A DNA stretch of 14,709 bases from NCBI GenBank assembly GCA_013813905.1, contig JACCQX010000083.1, positions 1 to 14,709 of the forward strand, in the 5' to 3' direction. Every line of letters begins with the position of its first letter. Position 1 is the stretch's first letter. The position numbers were made by a program, and so were the translations under genes. Of the stretch, positions 6,465 to 12,503 are shown one piece after another. The stretch comes from Chloroflexota bacterium. Lineage in GTDB: Bacteria; Chloroflexota; Limnocylindria; Limnocylindrales; CSP1-4. Below the pieces are notes generated by a model. That model saw nothing but the letters and a program-made list of their open reading frames with translations. It did not search any database and was not told the DNA's origin.

Positions 6465-7894
6465 CAGCTCTTGGCCCCGGTCTCGGAACGGCGCTTGTTG
6501 GCTGCCTTGCTGACCTTGACGGGCTGCTTGAGGCCCTTGGCGATCTTGCCGTCCCGCGACGACGCTTCGATCACGCGCCAGCGCTCGACCAGGTAGGGCT
6601 TGGCTAACTCGAACGCTCGCGCCTGGCGCTCCACGAAGGCCTCGGCCTGGTCGGTGGTCAGCTCGCGCGTCTCGATGATGAGGCTGGCCACGCGCCCGAA
6701 GTAGAGCGGGATGAGCGACGCGACCATGCGGTCCATGGGCTTAAGCCGCTGGCGAGCGGCCAGGGCGCAGTCGAACATGATGCGCGCCCACGTCTCGTCG
6801 GGGAAGCTGAAGCGCGAGTCCTCCACGGTGGCCGGAGTGTCGGCCCGCGTGGCCGTCTCCACGGCCTGGCTGGCCTCCTCCGCCAGGTGGTCGACCGCCG
6901 CCAGTTGCTCCGGCGCGAGGACCGTCGCCCACGTGTCGCGCACCGTCAGACGGCCCTTGGCGAACTCCTCCAGCAGGCGCTGGGTGTTCACCTCGAGCGG
7001 CGGCGGGTCGATGATGCGCTCGAAGCCGTAGACGGGGATCTCATGCGAGCCCTTGACGTCCAGCCACCGCGCGGCGTGGCGTTCGATGAGGCGCAAGAGG
7101 GTGCTGACGACCTGGCTGAACATCGGCCCCAGGTCCGAGCCCGGATCCTTGGGGTCGTGGACCTTGGCGCCCAGACGGGTCTGGCAGACCGCGAAGCCAC
7201 CGGCGATGGCGCTGTGCGTCATCCAGATGTCGATGCCGAACTTGCTGGTATCCGGCGTCCAGTCGTCCTGCTCGAGGTAGTGGCGGATGAGGTCGCCGCT
7301 AACACCGAAGTCGCCGCCGATGGGCTGGCGGATGCGCAGTCCGTAGAGCGCCCGGGTGACGGGATAGGTCACCGTGTTGGTGATCGTGCCGTCGTACTTG
7401 TAACGGCTGTAGAGCGGTGCCACGTAGTCGAAGCCGCCTTTCAGGATAGGCCCGGCCAGCAGCTCGATCCACTCCGGCACGATGCTGCGCAGGTCGGAAT
7501 CGACCACCACCAGCGCCTGCACGCCCAGCGCGTCGGCGATCTGGAAGATGGTGCGCAGCGCGGCACCCTTGCCCCCGACGCCCTCGATCTCGGGATAGGT
7601 CAGGCTGATGCGCTGGAGCTTGTTCTTGGGCCGTACGAGCAGGATGCGCTCGATGTAGTCGGGCGGCTCCGTGTCCACCACCACGCGCTGGGTGCCGTCG
7701 GGCGATCCGGCGTCGGCGTTGACCACCACGGGACGCAGATCCGGGAAGTACTGCACGAGGCCGGCCTGCGCCGCGCGCACGACGTAACCGATCGTGCTGG
7801 CGTTCTTGAAGCTCGGGATGCCGACCATGATGTCGGCTCTGCCGAGCCCATCGATCTCGTCCCGCAGCGCCTTGGGCAGGGTGGCTTGGGGCAT
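6464..7894 (-). CDS. GT-A glycosyltransferase, mannosylglycerate-synthase (GT78)-like
   Basis: GT-A fold enzyme of 476 residues from ATG 7894. It opens with ADIMVGIPSFKN, has the DxD-type DSD at 132-134 in VVVDSDLRSIVPEWI, then IRQPIGGDF (188-196), KFGIDIWMT and GAKVHDPKD with His 246. The order DxD / QPxGGE-or-D / GID / KxH is that of Rhodothermus mannosylglycerate synthase (DAD, EQPLGGE, WGID, GKAH), where the last His is a metal ligand. I infer transfer of a sugar to glycerate or glucosylglycerate, giving glucosylglycerate or mannosylglucosylglycerate-like solutes; donor and acceptor are not known. A Lys-rich tail ends the protein. Longer starts exist at ATG 7930 and GTG 7939. I prefer 7894 because TAGGCT lies 7 nt upstream and the domain begins soon after. 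It is first in the operon and coupled to the GpgS fusion by TGATG. Confidence 0.85.
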   Translation of the reverse strand: MPQATLPKALRDEIDGLGRADIMVGIPSFKNASTIGYVVRAAQAGLVQYFPDLRPVVVNADAGSPDGTQRVVVDTEPPDYIERILLVRPKNKLQRISLTYPEIEGVGGKGAALRTIFQIADALGVQALVVVDSDLRSIVPEWIELLAGPILKGGFDYVAPLYSRYKYDGTITNTVTYPVTRALYGLRIRQPIGGDFGVSGDLIRHYLEQDDWTPDTSKFGIDIWMTHSAIAGGFAVCQTRLGAKVHDPKDPGSDLGPMFSQVVSTLLRLIERHAARWLDVKGSHEIPVYGFERIIDPPPLEVNTQRLLEEFAKGRLTVRDTWATVLAPEQLAAVDHLAEEASQAVETATRADTPATVEDSRFSFPDETWARIMFDCALAARQRLKPMDRMVASLIPLYFGRVASLIIETRELTTDQAEAFVERQARAFELAKPYLVERWRVIEASSRDGKIAKGLKQPVKVSKAANKRRSETGAKS

Positions 7895-7901
7895 CCCGGG
7901 C

Positions 7902-7907
7902 AGCCTA
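7902..7907 (-). promoter_or_regulatory. Possible TANNNT box for the glycosyltransferase operon
   Basis: TAGGCT on the minus strand lies 7 nt before ATG 7894. The spacing is one longer than in the other four examples. If the true start is 7930, this match is coincidental. Confidence 0.3.
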
Positions 7908-7962
7908 GCGAAGATGGCCGTGACGCGCATCGGTGGCACGCCATGGCGACGTGCGCCTGCAC

Positions 7963-7968
7963 TACAGT
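7963..7968 (+). promoter_or_regulatory. TANNNT -10 box, leaderless start of plus-strand GNAT gene
   Basis: TACAGT is followed by 6 nt (GGCGCC) and GTG 7975. It lies inside the near-palindrome CACTACAGTG (7961-7970) in the divergent region between two operons. No clear -35 is seen. Confidence 0.45.
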
Positions 7969-7974
7969 GGCGCC

Positions 7975-8922
7975 GTGCTTGGGATCGGGGTCTTCGACGG
8001 TGATGCCAGCGCCTTCGCGGCGCTACAGGGTGAAGGCGCCGCGGCGTTCGAGGAGCAGCTCAGCGGCCTGTTGGCCCAGGGCCTGGCGCGGCCGGAGTGG
8101 TGGTTCGTGGCGGAGCAGGCGGGCACGCCGGTCGGTCGCGTCGCGTTCATGACCGACAGTCCCACGCCAGACGCGGGATCAGCCACAGACCCGCTCATGG
8201 AGGCGTTCCTCATCGGCCTCTGGCTGCGCTGGGGGACCGACGACCTGGAGGTCGGACCGCGCCTCCTCTCCGCTGCGCTGCCATCGGTGGCTGCACTGGG
8301 TCCGCCTATCGACGCGCGGGTCAATGCCGAGTCGCAATCGCATCCCGACCGTCGTCGCGCGGTCCTGGAGGCAGCCGGATTCGGGCTGTTCCAGGAGAAG
8401 CTCGGCTTCGTGTGGCAGGACGAGGGCAGCCCTGTGCCCTTGGGAGACCGTCTCATCTTCCGTTCGCTGCCCGAGGTGGGCGAGTCGGCTTTCGCGGCGG
8501 CGCTGTCGGCAGGTTGCGCGGAGACGCTCGACCGAAACGACCGCTACTTCTATGACCTGACCGGCGCTCAGCGATGGGGCGAGGTGATGATGGGCTTCCT
8601 CGGGCCGGACGACGCGCCCACCTGGCGACTCGCCTACGACGCGGACGGCCGGTTGGTGGGCTACGTCATGCTCTCCGCCTTCGACGATGACGTAGCGACG
8701 ATCACCCACATCGGTGTCCTGCCCGAGCACCGGGGACAGGGCTACATCGTCGATCTGCTGGCCCGGGCGACCGCGGATGCTCTAACGCGCGGCTTCAGCT
8801 CCATCCTGTCCGACGTCGATACGGAGAACCTGCCCATGCGGGCGGCCATGGAGCGCGCGGGCCACCTGCCCGGCGTCCGGCCCTGGCACGTCTGGCACTA
8901 TCGATTCCCGCCACCCGACTGA
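7975..8922 (+). CDS. Double-GNAT acetyltransferase
   Basis: The 315-residue protein has two GNAT (acetyl-CoA-dependent N-acetyltransferase) halves. The C-terminal half is canonical: GRLVGYVMLSAF, then THIGVLPEHRGQGYIVDLL (acetyl-CoA loop at residues about 251-257) and DVDTENLPMRAAMERAGH, the usual last helix. The N-terminal half keeps the shape (FVAEQAGTPVGRVAF, ending RRAVLEAAGFGLFQEKLGFVW) but has lost the RxxGxG loop, so it is probably structural. The substrate is unknown. I chose GTG 7975 because a TACAGT box lies 6 nt upstream; in-frame GTGs at 7951 and 7933 are alternatives. The gene is divergent from the glycosyltransferase operon and convergent, 7 nt apart, with another double-GNAT gene. 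Confidence 0.85.
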   Translation: MLGIGVFDGDASAFAALQGEGAAAFEEQLSGLLAQGLARPEWWFVAEQAGTPVGRVAFMTDSPTPDAGSATDPLMEAFLIGLWLRWGTDDLEVGPRLLSAALPSVAALGPPIDARVNAESQSHPDRRRAVLEAAGFGLFQEKLGFVWQDEGSPVPLGDRLIFRSLPEVGESAFAAALSAGCAETLDRNDRYFYDLTGAQRWGEVMMGFLGPDDAPTWRLAYDADGRLVGYVMLSAFDDDVATITHIGVLPEHRGQGYIVDLLARATADALTRGFSSILSDVDTENLPMRAAMERAGHLPGVRPWHVWHYRFPPPD

Positions 8923-8933
8923 CGGCTCGTCAG
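8919..8933. terminator. Hairpin covering two convergent stop codons
   Basis: CTGACG (8919-8924), loop GCT, CGTCAG (8928-8933) is a perfect 6-bp stem. It contains the TGA of the plus-strand GNAT gene (8920-8922) and the TGA of the minus-strand GNAT gene (8932-8930). It may end transcription from both sides; there is no U-tract. Confidence 0.4.
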
Positions 8934-10039
8934 CTGGGCGCGGACCAGTGACGGGCGACGGCGCGCGGGTCCTCTTCCATCTCCAGAAGCGCCGCGTCCT
9001 CCGGCTCGGGAAGCGGGTGCGCCGCGTCCAGCGGCCGGGTCAGGATGTGCAGCGTGCGATCCCGCGGCCTCCAGCCCGCGGCGGCCCAGGCGGAGACCGT
9101 GCCGCCGTCGAGGATCGGGGGTTCGACGTCGGGGAGGAGGACGCGCGGCACGCCTGGCTGGCCGCCGCTCAACGCCTGAAGCAGCGCCAGGGCGGCGCGC
9201 CCATCTCCGACGAGCAGCGCGGGGGAGGCGGGCAGTGCCGGATCCTCGTCACCCCAGCCCTCGTCTCGCGCGATGGCCAGTGCCCAGCGATCCGCACCGT
9301 CGGCGCGATACTCCAGGGCCGTGACCTGACCGCGGGCAACATGGCCGCGGAATCGCTCCTCGGTCAGCTCCTGGAGTGCCCAGGCGCGCCGCTCGTACAG
9401 GTCATGCCCGCGGCGCAGCGTGGGGTCGGCCGTGACGCGCTCCCACCAGCGATCCCCATCGACCTCCCGGACGATCGTCACGCCGCCGGTCGATGGCGCT
9501 GCGTCCGGGGGCGGAGTCTCCTCGTCCTCATCGTCCACGCCGTACCAGCGCCACTCACCCAGCAGCGCGAAGCCGTGTCGCGCGCCCAGGCGATGCGAGC
9601 CCTCGTTGTCCGGCCCGGTCGCGTAGCGCACGACGCGCACCCCGTGCGCCGCGGCCCAACGCAGTTCCGCGACTTGGAAGTCCGTGGCCACGCCCATGCC
9701 CCGCACGCGCGGATCGACCCGGATGCCCTCGAGCCACGCCTCATCCCGGGAGAGCATCGTCAGCCGAGCCACGGCGACGGCGCGAGCTGCCTCCAGTGGT
9801 GCCCCATCCGCGTCGACCGGTCGCCGGCCGCCGACAGCGGTCGACGCGGCGCCACCGGCCGTGGCCACGAGAAGCACGCCGTCGGTCGCCGCCAGCCAGC
9901 GCTCCCAGACGTCGGGGATGTAGTCGGAGCCATCCCACGTCCGCGTGGCGAAGGAGAGCACAGCCTCCTTGTCGTCCGCGCGCGCTCGACGGACCGTGAT
10001 CGACCAGCTACGGCGATGGGGCCGCTCGGAAGCCTCCAA
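8930..10039 (-). CDS. Double-GNAT acetyltransferase
   Basis: This 369-residue protein has a canonical first GNAT domain: ITVRRARADDKEAVLSF at the N-terminus, the central ARLTML, the acetyl-CoA loop VDPRVRGMGVATDF (residues about 108-121) and ATGPDNEGSHRLGARHGF. After an acidic and proline-rich linker (about 168-180) a second, degenerate GNAT-like half starts at GGVTIVREVDGDRWWERV and runs to the end. Here the active half is first, the reverse of the facing GNAT gene. The likely start is TTG 10039; I see no ATG or GTG at the domain border and only weak CACGGG upstream. It lies 7 nt after the ligase-like gene's stop, so it is probably the third gene of the galE unit. The substrate is unknown. 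Confidence 0.85.
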   Translation of the reverse strand: MEASERPHRRSWSITVRRARADDKEAVLSFATRTWDGSDYIPDVWERWLAATDGVLLVATAGGAASTAVGGRRPVDADGAPLEAARAVAVARLTMLSRDEAWLEGIRVDPRVRGMGVATDFQVAELRWAAAHGVRVVRYATGPDNEGSHRLGARHGFALLGEWRWYGVDDEDEETPPPDAAPSTGGVTIVREVDGDRWWERVTADPTLRRGHDLYERRAWALQELTEERFRGHVARGQVTALEYRADGADRWALAIARDEGWGDEDPALPASPALLVGDGRAALALLQALSGGQPGVPRVLLPDVEPPILDGGTVSAWAAAGWRPRDRTLHILTRPLDAAHPLPEPEDAALLEMEEDPRAVARHWSAPS

Positions 10040-10046
10040 CCCGTGC

Positions 10047-10739
10047 TCAGCGCTTGTGTTGGAGGCGGGTCACGGTCGTCCAGTCGGGGGCATAGCCACC
10101 GGGCCTGTAGCGACCGTTGGCGGACTTCAACATCGCCCCCTTGAAGCCCGCTCCCTTCCAGGATGCGACCCAGGGATCGACGGGCGGCCGGGTGTACGGC
10201 GCGACTCGCACCCGCTCGCCCTGCTGGACGAGGCTTTCGAGGATGCGCTTCCGCTCCAGCAGCGGCACGTCGAAGAGCGGCTGCCCATCGATCTGGAGCA
10301 GGTCCAGCGCCACGAAGGCCAGGACCTGATCGGGATGGGCGTCCTTGCGCTCCACGTCGATGCCGGCATCCCGTGGCATGAAGATGCTGCCCCGGCCGAT
10401 GGTGGCCTGGTGGATGATGGCCGCGCCTTCGCCGCTACGCGTGGCCTGCACGGTGAGGACCCCATCCACCACGGCGTCCAGCGCCAGGATCGACCGGCCG
10501 ATCTCCCCCAGGAGTTCCGGGTCTCGATCGGTCACGTCGTGCCCGTCCGAATCGACGAGCGCCATGCGCCCGGGCGGGCCGTCGGATCCGGCCTCGAAGT
10601 GAAGCAGCGTGCGCGTACCCGACCAGAGCGGTTCCACGATGGGGTCCGAGATGGTCGGTGCCCGGCGGGTGAGCAGCGGCACCTGAGGGCGCCAATCGAG
10701 CGGGTCGCGCGGGATCGGCTCAGTGTTCCGGGAGGGCAT
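10047..10739 (-). CDS. ATP-dependent DNA ligase-like protein lacking catalytic residues
   Basis: The 230-residue protein resembles the nucleotidyltransferase core of LigD-type ATP-dependent DNA ligases, in the right order. VEPLWSGTRTLLHFE aligns with the family's EPKWDGxRALxxxE, LDAVVDGVLTV with the LDGEIV strand, FVALDLLQIDGQPLFDVPLLERKRIL with FVxFDLLxLDGxDLxxLPLxERKxLL, and FKGAMLKSANGRYRPG with EGxxAKxxxSPYRPG. The active-site Lys of KxDG is Leu (residue 38), its Asp is Ser (40), and the Glu of DGE is Val (94). It therefore should not form the enzyme-AMP intermediate. Lys 205 of motif V and the RYRPG turn are kept. There is no OB-fold domain. The frame also has a start at 10772, but I choose ATG 10739 because TACCAT lies exactly 6 nt upstream. 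That start is inside the 3' end of galE (20-nt overlap). It is either a pseudoenzyme with a binding role or a decaying gene; the intact frame favours the former. Confidence 0.72.
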   Translation of the reverse strand: MPSRNTEPIPRDPLDWRPQVPLLTRRAPTISDPIVEPLWSGTRTLLHFEAGSDGPPGRMALVDSDGHDVTDRDPELLGEIGRSILALDAVVDGVLTVQATRSGEGAAIIHQATIGRGSIFMPRDAGIDVERKDAHPDQVLAFVALDLLQIDGQPLFDVPLLERKRILESLVQQGERVRVAPYTRPPVDPWVASWKGAGFKGAMLKSANGRYRPGGYAPDWTTVTRLQHKR

Positions 10740-11745
10740 GTTCCGATGGTAGGGCAGCCGCGGAAGTGCCACTCTCGGCGGTCGAGCCGCGTACCAGGTC
10801 CCAGGCAGAGCCGATCATCTCCTCCAGCGAGCCAAGCGCTGGTCGCCAGCCCAACCGTTCCGCGGCGCGTTCGTTGGACGCCACGAGGATGGGCGGATCG
10901 CCGGCCCGGCGCGAACCCAGAGAGTGAGGTACGGGCGAGCCCACCACCGACTCGGCTGCCCGCATGACGTCCTTCACGCTGAAGCCTGAGCCCGAGCCCA
11001 GGTTGCACACCTCCAGCCCCGGCTCCATCGTGGCGGTGGCTTGGAGCGCCGCGAGATGTGCCTCGGCCAGGTCGAGCACATGGATGTAGTCGCGCACGGC
11101 CGTGCCGTCGGGCGTCGGATAGTCGGTCCCGAAGACGGTCAACGGTGGACCTCCTCTGTAGGCGGCCAGGAGATTGGGGATGAGGTGCGTTTCCGGGTCG
11201 TGCCGCTCACCGCGCGAGGGGCTGGCACCGGCCACATTGAAGTAGCGCAGGGAGAAGGCGCACAGCCCATACGCCGCCCCGTACCAGCGCATGGCTTCCT
11301 CGAAGGCGAGCTTCGTGGCGCCGTAGGGATTGATGGGCACGTTGGCTGCGTCCTCGCGGATGGGCGTCTCGTTCGGCACGCCGTAGACGGCAGCCGTAGA
11401 GCTGAAGACGAGCCGGTGGACGCCGGCAGTGCGCATCGCGTCCAGCAGGCCCACGCCGCCGATGACGTTCTCGCGGTAGTAGAGAGCCGGATCGGTCACC
11501 GATTCGCCGACCAGCGAGCGGGCACCGCAGTGGAGGACGGCGTCGATGCCGCGGTCGCGAAGGAGGTTCGTCACGAGCGGGCCGTCGCCGAAGCTGCCGA
11601 CGACGAGCTCCGCCCCATCCGCCACAGACTCCCGATGGCCGGTCACGAGCGAGTCCAGGGCGATCACCTGGTGCTCGGCCCGGAGCAGCCGCTCGATGGT
11701 GATCGCGCCGATGTAGCCGGCACCGCCGGTCACGAGGATGCGCAT
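10720..11745 (-). CDS. galE: UDP-glucose 4-epimerase
   Basis: Extended short-chain dehydrogenase/reductase of 341 residues, the normal GalE length. The NAD-binding GGAGYIG is at 7-13, LDSLVTGH follows, FSSTAAVYG (114-122) carries the catalytic Ser/Thr region, and YGATK at 141-145 is the Tyr-Lys pair. Further GalE signatures are LRYFNVAGA, HLIPNLL, the FGTDYPTPDGTAVRDYIHV substrate loop and the late LGWRP. It interconverts UDP-glucose and UDP-galactose for surface polysaccharides or galactose use. The ATG start at 11745 has TAGCAT exactly 6 nt upstream (11757-11752). The last 12 or so residues are an unconserved Ala/Ser/His-rich tail overlapping the next gene. It is the first gene of a three-gene minus-strand unit. 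A related NDP-sugar epimerase specificity cannot be fully excluded. Confidence 0.94.
   Translation of the reverse strand: MRILVTGGAGYIGAITIERLLRAEHQVIALDSLVTGHRESVADGAELVVGSFGDGPLVTNLLRDRGIDAVLHCGARSLVGESVTDPALYYRENVIGGVGLLDAMRTAGVHRLVFSSTAAVYGVPNETPIREDAANVPINPYGATKLAFEEAMRWYGAAYGLCAFSLRYFNVAGASPSRGERHDPETHLIPNLLAAYRGGPPLTVFGTDYPTPDGTAVRDYIHVLDLAEAHLAALQATATMEPGLEVCNLGSGSGFSVKDVMRAAESVVGSPVPHSLGSRRAGDPPILVASNERAAERLGWRPALGSLEEMIGSAWDLVRGSTAESGTSAAALPSEHALPEH
10746..10751 (-). promoter_or_regulatory. TANNNT -10 box, leaderless start of ligase-like gene
   Basis: TACCAT on the minus strand, then CGGAAC and ATG 10739. The box lies inside the last codons of galE, so the ligase-like gene may have its own transcript in addition to read-through. 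Confidence 0.42.
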
Positions 11746-11751
11746 GCGGCC

Positions 11752-11757
11752 ATGCTA
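11752..11757 (-). promoter_or_regulatory. TANNNT -10 box, leaderless start of galE
   Basis: TAGCAT on the minus strand, then GGCCGC and ATG 11745. Just upstream, TCGAGTG (11759-11765) and CACTCGA (11793-11799) form a 7-bp inverted repeat that could be an operator. Confidence 0.48.
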
Positions 11758-11878
11758 GTCGAGTGCGGATGGTCGACGGAGTCGTACGGGACCACTCGAG
11801 GCGTCGATCGATGCTGCCTTGCCCGCTCATCGTGGACTTTTCTGCATCCTACGGTTCCGGGCGGCAGTAGATCGACGA

Positions 11879-11902
11879 GCTGATGCCCCACTGGGCATCA
11901 GC
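11879..11902. repeat. Perfect 10-bp stem-loop in the galE upstream gap
   Basis: GCTGATGCCC (11879-11888), loop CACT, GGGCATCAGC (11893-11902). It could be a terminator for the TPR gene, whose stop is about 196 nt upstream on the minus strand, or part of a small RNA or mRNA leader. Neither side has a T-run, so intrinsic termination is not certain. Confidence 0.5.
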
Positions 11903-12097
11903 GCTATTAGCACGGCTCATCCGACTAGACCCTCACGCTCAGTGGACCAGTTGGACGGCGAGCGTTCCCGATCACATCCCTCGAACGGTCACTTACGACC
12001 GCCCCCAGCGGTAGATGACAGGACTCCGCGTGATACCAGCGTGTGCCGGCCGCGGTCTCCGCCGCCCTGGCCGATCGCAGTTGGTCAAGAGCCGGGG

Positions 12098-12475
12098 TCA
12101 GCGGTCGAAGAGGCGACGCAACAGGCTCCTGGTTCCACGCGACCGTTCGGATCCCACAGCAACATCGCCGGGCTCGGACTCGGCACCACTGCTCGCCTCG
12201 CGCGAACCTTCGGCCGCCGGCCGCCGGCCGAGCAGCTCGGCGGTCCGCGCCTCCATGGCAGCGGCGGCCGCGTTCTCGGGATCGATGCGCAACGCCCGCG
12301 CTGCCTGCGCATGCGCCTCCTCCATGTCTCCGCGCTCGACCGCCACGCGCGCCAGGCCCATTACCGCGATGGCGTTGCGGGGATCCACCTCGACGGTTCG
12401 ACGGTAGACGGCCTCCGCCTGGTCGAGCAGGCCCATGAGCAGCAGCCGCTCAGCCTGGAGCAGCGGCTCGATCAC
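12098..12475 (-). CDS. Small TPR-repeat protein
   Basis: A 125-residue protein with about two and a half tetratricopeptide repeats: LLLMGLLDQAEAVYRRTVEV, then DPRNAIAVMGLARVAVERGD and MEEAHAQAARALRIDPENAA, carrying the usual Ala-Gly-Tyr-Ala-Pro positions. A Ser/Glu-rich linker and the basic tail SLLRRLFDR follow. There is no signal peptide or membrane segment, so it is probably a cytoplasmic protein-protein adaptor with unknown partner. The GTG start at 12475 follows GGAAAG by 2-3 nt. It lies 28 nt after the CCA-like gene's stop, and the gap holds a hairpin (CCAGCG / CGCTGG, 12482-12502), so the two are probably co-transcribed. Confidence 0.8.
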   Translation of the reverse strand: MIEPLLQAERLLLMGLLDQAEAVYRRTVEVDPRNAIAVMGLARVAVERGDMEEAHAQAARALRIDPENAAAAAMEARTAELLGRRPAAEGSREASSGAESEPGDVAVGSERSRGTRSLLRRLFDR

Positions 12476-12503
12476 GGCTTTCCAGCGCGGAGGCGCCGCT
12501 GGA

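Larger units (their letters stand above)
11746..12097. other. 352-base intergenic region before galE
   Basis: This is the longest gene-free stretch. It holds the galE promoter box at 11752-11757, a 7-bp inverted repeat (11759-11765 / 11793-11799), the strong hairpin at 11879-11902 followed by the small palindrome GCTATTAGC (11903-11911), and otherwise nothing recognisable. Open frames crossing it on the plus strand have the composition of shadows, and I see no tRNA or other known RNA. Confidence 0.5.

Noticed and set aside
6887..8152. 421-residue plus-strand open frame
   Set aside because: Antisense to the glycosyltransferase with its recognisable motifs; no domain or ribosome site of its own.
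8948..10144. 398-residue plus-strand open frame
   Set aside because: Antisense shadow of the minus-strand double-GNAT gene, with Arg/Gly-rich low-information sequence.
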